Assembly: GCA_024516035.1 (NCBI GenBank)
Contig: CM044959.1
Coordinates: 30,242,189-30,306,188 of the forward strand
Source: Bactericera cockerelli
Lineage: Eukaryota > Arthropoda > Insecta > Hemiptera > Triozidae
DNA length: 64,000 nucleotides
Reading direction: 5' to 3'
Of this stretch, positions 36,901 through 48,959 are shown piece by piece. The first letter of the stretch is position 1. Each line of letters begins with the position of its first letter. A program made the translations under genes and the position numbers. The notes under the pieces were generated by a model. It ran no database searches. It saw nothing but the letters and a program-made list of their open reading frames with translations, and was not told the DNA's origin.

Positions 36901-39900
36901 CTGAATGATTCCGAAAGTATAAATTCTGATTCAAGCAAAAATTCTATATTGCCAGGCAAAATAAATCATCCTGCTCAAGAGAATTCTGAATCTGTAATAT
37001 TGAGCAACAAGGAAATCAAAAAAGAAAAAAATGACCCAAATCTCCCTGCTGATAATATAAGAGAAAAGTTATCTGCCTTGCAAAAAAGAAAAGCAGATTT
37101 AATGTTGGAAATAAATAAGAAGCTTTCAGTAAACTCAGAGAGGATGAACAAAGAGAAAGCTGAAGTAGCATCCAAATTGGAAGTATTAGAGAAAAATAAA
37201 TCTTCACTATTTGCGCAAGTCATAAGAAAAGAAGAGGAAGAAAAGTCTGTTACTATAAAAAAAGAAAAGGAGGACATTCATGCATCAACAATGATGGACA
37301 GCATAACTGAAAGAACTTTGCTCATTGATGAAAAGAAAGAAATTAAAAACGAAATACCTAAAATGAAAAATATTGAAGTAAATAAAAAGCTTGAGAATAC
37401 CAATAAAAAAATACCTGCCATAAATGAGAAGTTGAAACAGCTTGAACAAGAAAAAACAAAGCTCATGGCTCAAATAGCAGCAAAAAGTAACCAAACTGGT
37501 ATTGTAGTGCACAAAGAACAACCTAAACTGAAAGTAAATAAACCAGAAGAAGTTAATGAAAAACTAGTTATGCTTGCAAAGAAGAAAGAAGAACTACTTC
37601 TTCAAATAGAGAAAAAGAAAATACATACAGAATCACAACTGTCTAAATCAGATTCCACAACTAGCACATGTCTCATTAATCAAATCAAAAAAGAAAGAGA
37701 TGAAAATCCAGCTATTTTTCCTCCTAACAAATCATTAAAGGAAAAAGAAGACCACGTAAATGTCGCAGTATTACCTAATGTTGTTATAAAACAGGAGCCA
37801 AAAGAAAACCCAAATCATCTTTTATCTTCAAATAATTTAGCTTTGAAAATAAATGAGCTTGAGAAACAAAAGGCTCACCTAATGCAAACACTGGCAAAAA
37901 AGCTACCAGGTAATGAAGGAATAAAAGTTGATTCTAAAGATATAACGAAAGAAACTGTAAAAAAATCAGGGGTTCATAATGCTGGCATTATCAAGACTAA
38001 TCCTGTTGCTGTTGTTGAACTTGCATCTCAAGTTAAACTCAAAGTCAGTCAACAATTATCTGAAATCACAAAGAAGAAAATGGAGCTCATCAGACAGATC
38101 AATTCCAAGAGCTTAAATACAACAGAAGCAACTGAGACTAGTAAAAACTCATCGAAGTTGAGCTGTTCTTCGGTATCTCCTAATGTTCAAGATAAGTTAT
38201 TAGAAATAGAGAAAAATAAATTGCAACTTCTTGTTGAAATTAAGGCAAAGTCAAACCAGAACAAATATGACAAGGAAAATATAGTAGAGAGGAAACAAGA
38301 GGAATCTAATGCAGATGTAACTAAAAAAGCCAGCACATCAAATTTATCAAAAGTGTATGATAATGAAGAAACTGTTAATGTACATACTTTCCATGACCAT
38401 AAAAAAGACTTAGAGTGTGCTTTGGTCAGTGATAGTCAGTTTAAAATTCCTGAAATTCCACGTTTGAAGAATCGAAAAAAAGGCCATAAAAATAAAAATA
38501 TCACATCAAAAACACGAAAACAAAAGTATCAGAAATCAAAAATTAAAACAATGTTAAGTCAAAAGAAAATTTCAATGCTCAAGAAGTTTCGAAAAATGAA
38601 TACACTGAAAAGACTTTGGACCAATTCAGATAATGCTGTCTTAATACCAAACAAAGATAGTCAAAATAAATGCACTGTAGAAAGCACTAACATCGAAGTG
38701 CAAGCTTTAAATGAGCACAGAATTTCCCATCAGTTCAACAAGCAAAATGCTGAAAATTCTGGTTCAAATAATCTGTCCAGTTCAACATTTTCCATTCAAG
38801 AATTACCTGGATCTCTTAAAGTTGACGTGATTAATAAACCAATAGAACAGACTGATGATACTAGCGATGAAGTTGAAGTTCTTCAAACATGCCCAACAGT
38901 TTCCGAGCAGATTGACATGATAACAATAGATGATGATGATGATGATCATTGTCAAAGTAAAAAACATAGTACAACCAATGAAAATGCTGTGATAATAAAA
39001 GAAAATGATGAATTCATAACTTTGAAAGTTATTAAAGTTGAAAAACCATGGAACTTTGGAGACAAAGAGAACAAAGAAAATGATGAAAATATAGATGATG
39101 GTAGAGAAAACAGTACACAGTTTGGAAATGAAAACATGGACAGCACTGAGTTCAATCAATCTAATGAGGATAATGGAAATATAGAACATACTGAACATAC
39201 TATTGACAAAACGAAACATGTGATTAATGACCCTGTGCAAGATGATAGTAATATCAGTATAAAACTACTATCTTTTGACATCAATGGAGTTAAAAAATTA
39301 GATGGACTAAAGAAAAATAACAGTGTTCTGATTTCTGATTATAATTCTTTAGATAACACACAAGATGTTGTTTTTGTAAGAAAAAAGATACTTAACAGAG
39401 ATGACCTCACTTCTAATTTTAAGAAAAATAGTAAACTTATTAGTTCTTCTTTGAAAAAGAACACCAAAAATAGTCCAACATCTACTGTTAATACTCCTGC
39501 CATTGCTAAACTTATTCTCAACAACAGAAGGAAGCTCATATCAGCTAATTCTCAGTATAAAAAAAATAACAATAATTTAAAGCTCTCTACAAATACTACA
39601 AAATTGTCTGTAGTCAGAGTGGTGCATTCAAAACCATTACCAGGAAAGAAATCAAAATTAACTATGGAAAGACTTGTGAATCTCAATTGCTACACTAGAA
39701 AAAAACGATTTGACAATAGAGTGTTCCAAAATCCATCAATACATCAGGCTAAGAAATGTGGTTCCTTGATTGAAAAGAAACTTCAAAAGAGTCCATTACT
39801 ATATAAATTTGTAAAGGACCATTTTAATTCTTCAAACATATCAAAGTACAAATTGACAAATAATAATGATGGTAATATTACAATAAAACCTAACTCTTCT

Positions 39901-42900
39901 AAAATATCAAAATTCAAATTAGTTCATGGCTTTGACAACACACCAAATATCAAATTAAATAATTACAAAAATCTACCTCCAGTGATACGTCGTGCAGTAA
40001 TAAATAGATTCAAACTGAACAATACCATTACTCCAATTAAAACATATAGATACTCAACCTGTAATAAAAAATCCATAAGACAACTTGGTAGATCAAAATT
40101 CAATGTTTTGAAATCAGTTGGAAAAAGTAACCCCTGTAATAGTGAAAAAGTTAGCACTCTGAGAAAAAATTCAAAATCAAAGTATAAAGTCTGTAGAGTA
40201 ATCTTGGGAAATGATAGCAGTGCAAGAAAAACGCAAGAAGAAATACTGAAAAGTACAAATAAAATTCCAAGAGGGTCAAATACGTCAAGGAAATATCACG
40301 CGAACAATAAGGTAACACAAAGGTGTGTAACTACCAAGCCATCACAGCTCAAAATAAATCACCTGGTGTCGAAGTACAAAATGATAAGGTTTAGCAACCA
40401 GAGAGAAAGAAACAAAATAAACCTCTCCCAGCGATTACAAGAATCCAGTTACCCCAATAGAACCATGTACGTAAAAAAACTCATTTCCATGATCTTTTTC
40501 TTACTTAAACTATAATCTTACTTTAACTATTAATAATACAACATCATAGGTTATTTAATATTCTTTTATAGAGAACAACTGTGCTAGTCCTGTTTTTAGA
40601 TTCGATCACTTGTCTCAAAAATTCGCTTCCTTATCTTTAAAATCAAGCAAAACATTTTTTTTCTTCAAAATTAACTATGCTACATTGCTACAGGCTACAC
40701 GTGTACACACACAAAATTGAGTAGTCCTATTCATGTTTTGGGGGTCTTCTTTTTTTCTCGTGGTTTTGATGACGGAAAGGGCCTTTTCTGGTATATTAAC
40801 TCTAGTATCAGTCATTCACATTTTTTTCCATTGGCAAGTGACCCATTCAATTAATCCAAACATAAAAGAATTTTCCAGGAATTTGATAATGCATATAATT
40901 TGATACTAAATTAGTGTTAATCAAGACAACTTTTGGTACATAATTGAGACCCAATTTTTACTTCATTGGTAGTTATTAGGTACCCCTAAATTAATGTTCA
41001 AATCTGATCTATTTCGCCTCATTTAACAATACTTGAAAACCACTGTGTTGGTTTTTTTTCTCCTTTTTTGTTCATCCAGGAAAGTTATCAAATTAGATGG
41101 CGCTTCTTACAAGGTTTCCTCTCGAACTCTAAAGCGCAAAGTATCCTCTAGTATGAATAATCCTCCGTCCCAATTGTCAAATCCCAGTATTTCCCCAGTT
41201 GCTCAAACCAGGAAAACCTCCAAAGGTAATATGTACCTGTAGTAGATGTGTCAGAATATTTTGAATGAAAAAATAAGGGTTTTCCAATTAGTATTCTGAT
41301 TTGGTCTTTTTTTGGATCAACCATTTGATTAACTAATATTGGTATTTTTTATTAAACCTTTAAATTTTAGACACCATGCTGGAAAGGTCTCAATAAAAGG
41401 AGTTAACATCAACAAAATTTAAACTCCTGAAACTTACGGTTAACGAGTTATAGGTCAGAACAGGGATATTAGCCAGGACGGCTGACCCTGTATGTCGTAG
41501 TAATGAACTTCTCTCAACAAGGCCTTTAAAACAATATGCGTTACCCTGTATATGATTTTAATCATGCAGACAATTTTTACTGAGAAGTTGAATGCTGGAA
41601 AGCACATGAATTCACACTGCTAAGATTTTTGATTTCAGCTCTACTGAGTGGCAACATTTTCTCAAATAGATACATCATTGGCAGACAGCATCTCACGTAA
41701 GTTTAGAATTTGTAAATAAAGTGATATCTAAATTTGCTTCTTATTATTGTTTGATTATAAAAAAAGGCCAGTCACATTTCATTTGATTTTATACATTTAT
41801 TTTTTGAATACTTGTAAAATGAATTATTTGGTTTTTATATTGAAATCTAAAAATGTTGAAGAGATCAACTGAGCTATACTTGTACACACTGAACAACATT
41901 GATTAGTCCTATATGTACATGTTGTTGGATTCGCAAATTACGCACAGGAGGGGCTGTACTCACTTATCTATAAAAATAAACAACTAATATTTATGAATGC
42001 ATCTAGATTCTAAACATTTTGTGTATAAAAAAATCTTCCCTACTACTTCAGATCATCTAGGCTTCGCAGTGTGGCTGTGTTAACATCACGACTGAGGAAG
42101 AACAACGTTCAACAGCCTTTGTCTAGTCTTTCCACGAATCTTAAACCAGAAACCAGGACTTTTAACAGTAGCGGGTGAGTTTCATCTATTGGATTTGTTG
42201 CAGCGGTTTAATAGCGTTGGGATGCGTGAATCGGATCTCACGAAATGCTTGGACTTTTTCCTTGTTTATTTGAGTATGTGACCACGTAATACTAGTGGTC
42301 GGGTCGAGATGCGATAGCCAGGTCCTGGCTCATGAAGATCTAAGGTCATGTGATCAATTTTCACTAATCACAGAGCTCCAAATTGATCATGTGACCTAAA
42401 TCTACATGAGCCGGGACCTGGCAGGCGGATCTCGACCCGGCCATAAGACTCTCAGGTTGGATGGTAGAACCTCGAACATTAGCCTCACACTTAGTATTGT
42501 TATTATGACAAGAAACATTAAGGGCGAAATTAATAGACGTTTTTGTAATACCTCTGTGGCGCTTATTCTCGGATTGCGTACTATGTAAGATAGGCAAAAC
42601 CGACGCTTAGCAAGGACTTGTGATGTAAAATTTCTGTCCCGGTAGCTCAGTGACGCCTTGTCAGTCTGGTAATCCAGAGTTCGCGGGTTCGAAACCCAGC
42701 CGGGACATGACAAGTTATCCTCCTATTTGGGATTTGACCACTTAATAATACGTTCTGGGATTACTGCTGGAATAATGGAACTCATTAGTCCTAATCGGGC
42801 AGTATAAATAAGGCGATATTATTATTATTATTATTATAGATTTAGTCAGTAAGAACTTCATGGTAGGTTTCGATAGACCTTGATTTTTTATGGGTTCATA

Positions 42901-44517
42901 CTAATCGGTATGGAGTTTAAGTTTAAAAACCAAGTTCTTGGCATCCTTTTATTAAAAAAGTGAGAGCATCAATGTTCCCATGAAAATTTAGTCCTCCAAG
43001 TCCAAAAAATTCCGACTTATTGACGATCCAGAAATTTCTGTATGTGTAGTAGTTACCTTACTAATAAAAAAAATGTTCATTAATTTTCTCTAGATATTTG
43101 AAAGGTGATAAATACAAGACGAATCACAGTAGAAAGGAAAACCATATTCACCTCACTGAACAGGTAAGATTGATAACTCAATGGTTTGATCTATTATTTT
43201 TTTTCAGACCCAATAGCTTCAAGTTATAAACCCTATCTGATGTTTTACTCTTGTTATTTGAACCTAGTCACCTTGGCCCAGTGAGTTAGCGCACTAGGCA
43301 TTGCACACACGGTGACCTAGGTTCGATCCCCAGCGGGGCAGGATTTTTTCTGCTCTGTACTTGGGTGTTCGGGGTCCACTCGATACCTTTTTTTGGCTTT
43401 CTTTAAAGTGGCAGGGTTCTCACATGTGAGCTCTTCCACTCAACCACTCTTCCACTCAATACCTCGTGAGGAAAAATGAGTAGCTGCTTTTATGTTAGCA
43501 GCGACCAGTGGCGGAATTATAAGCAAAAATAAGATATTGGGATATTTAAGATATGGAAAAGTCCTTTAATTCTGCGATACCCACTAACGGAATCAATCAA
43601 AATTTTCGATAGTCAGTTTTCAGTGCAGTTCAAGATATCAAAAAAATGATCCGAGTAGACCTCTACTTTTGCACTTACACGGTGACAGATTTGAAATTTT
43701 TCGTCTCTGCAATTTGGATGTTCTGGATCTCGTGTTCTGGATCATACCTCGTGAGGTAAAATGAGTAGATGTCAGCAGCCACCAGTGGCGGAATTATGGA
43801 ATACACAAGAATATAAAAGAAACGGAAAAGTTCTAAAATTGTGATATAATAACACCAAGGCCCGAATCGTGAAACAGGTTGATCTAAGTAGACACTATCA
43901 CTTAACGCGGGCTATAGTAGGCAGTGATTGGTTGAAATTCCCACTAGAAGTCGTGTTAGGGGTAACGTCCACTTATGCCAGGTCCACACTAAGCGAACAT
44001 TGTTAGCTAACAATGTTCGCGAACAATGTTATCCGCACATTTTTGTTCGCGAAGATTGTTAGCTAACAATGTTCGCAGTGTGGACCCGGCATTAGAAAAT
44101 GTTTTTACGACTTGTTTGAAATAACATTGTTAGCTAACAATGTTCGCTTAGTGTGGACCCGGCATTACAATCGAATCCACTTTCATAATTCGGCTCTTAG
44201 AACACACATTTATTTCTTATTTTCAGGAGGCGTACGCTAGTGGGTCGCCCAGGAGCCACGCAGCAGAGCTCACGTGTCGGCGCTCTAGCCGGCGACGGTC
44301 CAGGATCTCCCAGTGCGCTCGCCGGCTGCTGCGTAAGTATTCCCTCCCTCCTTGTCCCTCCCCCTCCCCCCCCGACTGTAACGATAGCGCAATGCGCTAC
44401 TTTGCCAGTGATAACCCCCGCTCCACTATCAGGCCTGACGACGACGACTGTGTAGAGAGCGTGATCCCTCGCCGTGTCCGCAAGGTAGGCGCTCTGCCCG
44501 GCTATATCCCGCTGTGA
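33929..44517 (+). CDS. Very large Lys/Ser/Asn-rich repeat protein, 7 coding exons, unrecognised
   Basis: Exons: 33929-34117, 34978-40466 (5.5 kb), 41080-41225, 41639-41696, 42052-42174, 43094-43163 and 44227-44517. All joins are GT-AG and in phase, giving about 2121 residues. I do not recognise the family. Visible parts, in order: an acidic N-terminus with a SUMO-interaction-like EIITIEDQDLSEDD (35026); a His/Arg/Ser-rich zone (35480-35800); a run of x-Y-x-P motifs (EYNP, EYVP, EYEP, EYCP, TYNPTK; 36157-36405); nine copies of a short coiled-coil module (36694-38268) with IKKE-type SUMO consensus sites between them; a second SUMO-interaction-like motif MITIDDDDDD (38917); then a basic C-terminal third with repeated SKYK/SKFK motifs. 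The last exon is GC-rich and Arg-rich. AATAAA occurs at about 44572 and 44754. Sequestered coils plus basic tail suggest a nuclear scaffold. The SKYK repeats recall the linker of ZC3H3-type proteins, but no CCCH zinc finger is present. The start has a fair context (ggaaaATGa) just after an acceptor. The final exon could instead splice on at 44485 or earlier. Confidence 0.8.
34320..34921. repeat. Fold-back element in intron 1 of the large gene
   Basis: Left-arm phrases (ggaaccaccctttgtaatac, catgtttgagatttttaatc, gaaatttttcatgc-like) return inverted on the right (gtattacaaatagggtggtt, gattaaaaatctcatacttg). Arms are about 280 bases. The centre has a small extra hairpin, ggtataatct-agcag-agattatacc. 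A related but more decayed copy is at 53500-54290. The left flank (34138-34318) is a separate 'acagggt' type fragment with a 20-T run. Confidence 0.8.
36694..38268 (+). other. Array of nine coiled-coil modules in the large protein
   Basis: Each module follows KL-x2-LEK-x-K-x2-L-[ML]-x2-I-x2-K (for example EKLSALQKRKADLMLEINKK at 37063). Modules start near 36709, 36800, 37057, 37165, 37420, 37550, 37845, 38030 and 38185. The heptad pattern of Leu/Met/Ile predicts short parallel helices. DNA of the copies is well diverged, so this is an old, selected repeat and not a recent tandem duplication. Confidence 0.8.
40467..41079 (+). other. Intron 2 of the large gene
   Basis: Spliced out between ...CCAT|gtacgt and ttcatccag|G. 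It is AT-rich with no recognisable element. An in-frame stop at 40513 would end a read-through isoform 15 codons past the donor. Confidence 0.6.
42297..42443. repeat. GC-rich hairpin
   Basis: The left arm (ggtcgggtcgagatgcgata ... aggtcatgtgatcaat) and right arm (attgatcatgtgacctaaat ... cggatctcgacccggcc) pair over about 60 bases with scattered mismatches. It lies in intron 5 of the large gene and probably forms the tip of a small DNA element. Confidence 0.75.
42630..42840 (+). mobile_element. tRNA-derived SINE with (TTA)n tail
   Basis: The head at 42636-42707 has a closed 7-bp acceptor stem (gtcccgg ... ccgggac) plus a discriminator A, an A box (tagctcagtgacg) and a B box (gggttcgaaaccc). 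A non-tRNA body and an attattattattatt tail follow. The D and anticodon arms pair poorly, so it is a SINE head rather than a tRNA gene. Confidence 0.8.
43266..43860 (+). mobile_element. SINE plus a truncated sister copy
   Basis: The first copy has the head cagtgagttagcgcactagg, a B box gttcgatccccagcggggc, then tctgctctgtacttgggtgt and aaaatgagtagctgctttta to about 43560. It contains an internal extra stretch with duplicated ttccactcaac / ttccactcaat. A second copy, headless, follows at 43690-43860 (gacagatttgaaatttttcg ... accagtggcggaattatgg). Both lie in intron 6 of the large gene. Confidence 0.75.
43973..44167. mobile_element. Harbinger-like MITE with a duplicated right end
   Basis: TTA|TGCCAGGTCCACACT opens at 43973. 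AGTGTGGACCCGGCA|TTA closes at 44094, and the same right end appears again at 44167. TTA target duplications and this size fit PIF/Harbinger MITEs. A 28-base perfect palindrome, made of gcgaacattgttag and its complement, occurs in full at 43993 and in part at two more places. It ends 59 bases before the last coding exon of the large gene. Confidence 0.75.
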
Positions 44518-45880
44518 TCCCACCCGGGGCAGTCACTCTTGATTCTGGTTTATGATGGCCCGAGTTTACAAATAAAAGAAGTTTGGTGGATGACTTTGGA
44601 TTTTCCCCCAAGTTCACTATACATATCGCATTGATAAAATATGTAATACATTATGACGGTAACAACACCATTTTAATGAAAATTTAAAATAGATGCCCTT
44701 AATGTGACTTTTATTTTTTTGTTATCATAGATGTGTATTCGAGTTCCAAGTGAAAAATAAAGTTTTACTGTCTCCTTGTACATTGGATTGGGAGGATCAA
44801 ATTCTCCAATGCCATCTTGTTATATCATATTGTGTTCGTAGGTTACTAATTTATTTTATTTTGTATTGATTTAATTTTATTAATTTTAGTTTAGGTTTAA
44901 TTTGGGTATTTATATAGATAATGGAATTTTTCAAGTCTATTTTTACACCTCTCTTGGTAACAATACTTACCAAAACTAACTGCACTTTCAGGTAGCCGTA
45001 TTGAATAAGTAATATTTATTAAATATTAGGCGAAATTCGGAAAGTACAATTCCTAGCCGCACTTTTCTTTTATGATTCGTAAATTCCTTCGTTTTTCTCA
45101 TTGGCAGGCTTACCATTATAAACCGTAAACATTTTTTCTCATTACACCAATTGTCATAGACCACAAAGGGAACTTTTAAACAAAATTTCAACTTTGTATG
45201 AGATCTAACCCAACCATCAGTGAATGGATGTGTCAGTGTTTTTACGTTTCTATACTAAATTATTTGTTTTAAAAATATTTCCATCATAGAGAATCCCTTA
45301 ATTTTTGGTAAAATTCTTCTTATTAGGATTCATTGTACGCGAGTAAAGAATAAATGATTTATTTATGGTATTATTTAGTTTAGCCTTTTTTAGTTATCAA
45401 GTAAAATATGTATTATTTTTTAAACTAACCTTGTTTAAAGTTGTAGATACTTGTACACTTGTTTTGCATGCAATTTTTAGTGTTTCACTTTCCACTGATC
45501 CTGTGACTGAGAAGATAAATAAATGCAACACATATATTTTGTTGAACAACATAAAAACCATTGAGTTGTCTTATTATTTAACTAGTTGATCAAACTAATC
45601 AGAGTTCACATAAAAGATGAACTCTTTACTATTAGATTTTTTTTAATAACTCATATCTAAGGCTAGCTCGACGTTGCTTAAACTGGTGTCATTCAATAAA
45701 AAAATTATATTCCAAGTATATTTGGAACATAACCTGAAAAATTCCAGCTCGATTGGACAAAAATTACGACTTTCATTGTAACACAAACATAGAGAGATGG
45801 ATAGTTAGAAACGGACAAGTGCCGCTCGAGTTAAAGATAGACTCACTTCGTTACTGTTATATCATTCTCTAGAGTAGTAT
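44518..45880. other. 3' UTR / downstream region of the large gene
   Basis: AATAAA-type signals occur at about 44572 and 44754, the second followed within 25 bases by a T/G-rich stretch. Beyond that the sequence is AT-rich with short ORFs only, and I see no gene. Confidence 0.4.
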
Positions 45881-45884
45881 TCAC

Positions 45885-46110
45885 CGTGGAAGATTGGGTA
45901 GGACGCACGGTGATCTGGGTAGGAATCCCAGCGCAATCGGAATTTTTCGTCTCTGTACTTTGGATGTTACGGGGTCCACTCATAACTCGTGAGGAAAAAT
46001 GAGTAGCTGCTTTAAGTGAGTACTTGAGTAGTGAGTGACCAGTGGTAGAATTATGCGCAAAAATAAGATATTCAATGAAAAGTCCTATAACTCTGTCCTA
46101 CCCAGCCTGA
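45885..46110 (+). mobile_element. SINE, partial head
   Basis: It carries gtaggacgcacggtgatctg, ctctgtactttggatgttac, ccactcataactcgtgagg, aaaatgagtagctgctttaa and gaccagtggtagaattatgc, the body of the family at 43266. The tRNA-like head is largely worn away. Confidence 0.7.
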
Positions 46111-48955
46111 TTACAAGTAGTGGAGCTCTCCGGATACGTGCGTTGAGTTGGAAAATTATTGGGTTTTAAATTTGAAGGCCTCGCTCAAAAAACGAGTTAT
46201 CTGAAAGTACATGAAATACATGGGAACCAACTTCACCGTTACTATACACTCTGCCACGCTGTCTCTCTTTTGCGTTTTCAACTTCGGCCAAGTGTGAAAA
46301 CGTTCGCTACTAGCCATTATTTACGTTGCTTGTTATTATTATTTGTGACATATATAATTAACGGCATGGTACTATAACACGACGGGTTGCTTAAATTTAA
46401 GCGATGAGAAAATAGAGGATATAAAATGAGATTAAGAAAAACATTGATAAAATACAATAAATGTTTTTATGTACAATTGTACACTGTTTGTTAATTAAAA
46501 ACAAGTCAAATATATTTTATTATAAACGGGGTTTGTTCGCATCTTTTTGAGAAATAAAAAGGAAAGCAGGTATACAGAAGGATTTCAAATGAAAAGCGAA
46601 TTACACTAAATTAAATAATACTGTAGTAATATGTCTGGTTGTACTCAATACGCTATGCTGATATTTAATAGAAAATTCAGGTTTGGAATTCACCTCACTT
46701 CAAAAACACAAGTTCTCAAGGCTGGTCTTCTCATTTGAAACAGCCATACCACAGGAGATTAATATTTATAAGTTTCTCGGTAACTTTGAGCTCAACAATA
46801 CTCGCAATGATTCCGGGAGGTGTGCTTTCTGCTCTAGGTGTACCAGCGGTCTTCGATTACTAACTTCTCTACAAGCTCAAGTTCAAAACAACATGAAAAG
46901 CCACATAGAAGAAGAAAAATCAACATAACTTTTTTACAAAAGTTTTACCATCACAAATAAATGTTGAATTTTGTCAAAAAATAACGGAATCAATAATTTC
47001 AATTAATTTGGTAATTTAGTTCGTTTAAAAACTACATATATTACGATCGGTGGTTTTATAACTGGGAAACTATCCCAGCCTGCTGAGTTCGCCCAAATAC
47101 CAGAAGAATATGAACTCACAACGGTTCATATCCAACCAACTCTCTTGATCTCCGCTGATATCACAATCATGCTACCAGAAAAATCTAAACATACTGTAGA
47201 ACATTTCTTACAGTATAAATTAGGCCTGTATTATTTTAGCACCTCTGCTGTGGCAAACTACTTGTCTCTGTTTTCTTAGAACTTGGATATGACATGATTA
47301 TTCGGTGGGGTTATTTTAAAAAGCAAGCATACATCATGATAATGGTTTTTGTATGTCAAGCAATAAAAATACATAATACCTTTTTATCAAAAAAAAAGTA
47401 AGTCTCGTATGTTAACTTTCTACGGTTTTGATAGTCGAGTACATATAATTTTATACTTGAGTATTTGAAACATAAAATTGACTACCGGGAAAAAATAAAA
47501 AAAGAAAGGAAGCTGAATAAAATATACATTTAAAAGGAATGTTTTATGAGAATAATAATAAGGAAAAAATCCATGTAACAAGATGTATCAACAAACATGA
47601 TGGACCAAGTTATAGTAGATAGAATGAACAAGATAGTATCTTCATATTTATGTAAATTAAGTACTTTTAATAAATTAAACTAGCTTTTACAAAAATATAT
47701 TCTATTATTTTTGTCTCTAGATTTTTTTCTTGTTCCAATTAATAAATTAGAAAAAACACATAGGTCAAGTAATTCCATAATAATGACGAATTGATTAGAA
47801 AAATAAGATAAACTACACATTTAAAATACATCAAATAAACAAAATAAAATTTGAAAACATTATTGCAGGTATTTTTTCTATACAATAAATGATAATTAAA
47901 ATAATGTAGATTAATTACATACTTAGTAATATAGAGATGAGGTATCATAATAAGTGCAAAAAAAAAGTGGGTATGATTTCGTCCTTAACATTTTTGTAAA
48001 TGAACCAAGATGAATGCGAAAGTTTTTTGTTTTGTTTTAGAGAAAGAGTTGTTTCACAGCTTTGTTTTCGTAGCCATCATAATAGTCCAGCTACTGTAAA
48101 GGGACATATCTCTTGGCAGTCCATGATAAATCACGAAAAAAGTTCTCATTGTGTTAATTAAAAATGTAATTTGCGAATTATATTAAAAATATATTTATCT
48201 TCTTAGAGAAAATAACATTGAACTAAAATTCTTTCTCAGAGAATAGTCTAAATACAACGTTAAGGAAATTACATATATTTTTTACAATTTGATATAATAA
48301 TAACTTGGGTAAGAGTCATGTGAATAAAGAATGTATTTGCCTATGTTCTATTAATGTATAGAAGGTGGAAAATAAAATTATACATAAATTTAAGGAATGG
48401 TTTGATTTTTTAATATAATACTGTTTCAATCGTAAATTGACTTTTTACCTAATTCATAAAGATCCTAAAGATGATCTTTAACAAAGCACGGAGAAAAGTA
48501 TAACTACTACAATGTCAAATAAATAAATCACAAACAACAAAATTGAAGTAAGTATTTAAAATTATTGATTCAAAATTGAATTTTCAAATCGTTAAAAATA
48601 GCGCCTTTCCTTCTTTGAAGAAAGTTGTACTTTTAAGAGAGAAGACTTTGATGTACTCGTATACAGCAAAACACTTTTTAATAACAGGGTTGAGGAGGGC
48701 AGGAATATACTTTTTTGAATGTCGAGCGACGAGTTAGTTCAACAAAATAGAAGTACGAGTATGAACATTTGTGTTTCATTTTCTATTTAGTCTTAACAGT
48801 AATATTATCAAAGACAGAGGTTATTTTTACGTCTCGTACGAATTCATAGCAGTTTAGCGTTAGTTTCCTTCCTCGGGCAGCTTAATTTCATGTGGTTACT
48901 AAATTTGAGAAATTGATTGAATCACACAACTGTTCACCAAATTAACTGAAAATCT
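46111..48955. other. AT-rich intergenic desert
   Basis: I see no gene, RNA or clear element. An 81-codon plus-strand ORF at 46683-46928 has a small Cys cluster but no recognised domain and no splice support. Confidence 0.45.
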
Positions 48956-48959
48956 GGAG

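Noticed and set aside
35060..40157. Antisense and shifted ORFs within the large gene
   Set aside because: They are mirror products of Lys/Asn-rich coding DNA (Phe/Leu/Ser-rich on the other strand), with no splice or start support.
42636..42707. Functional tRNA gene
   Set aside because: The acceptor stem and the A and B boxes are present, but the D and anticodon arms pair poorly and a SINE body with a (TTA)n tail follows directly.
33929..44517. Assignment of the large gene to ZC3H3
   Set aside because: Only the short SKYK-like motifs suggest it. The diagnostic CCCH zinc fingers are not in any exon found here.
46683..46928. 81-codon ORF with Cys cluster (GRCAFCSRC)
   Set aside because: Upstream is AT-rich non-coding sequence, the Cys spacing fits no finger I know, and no flanking exons are seen.
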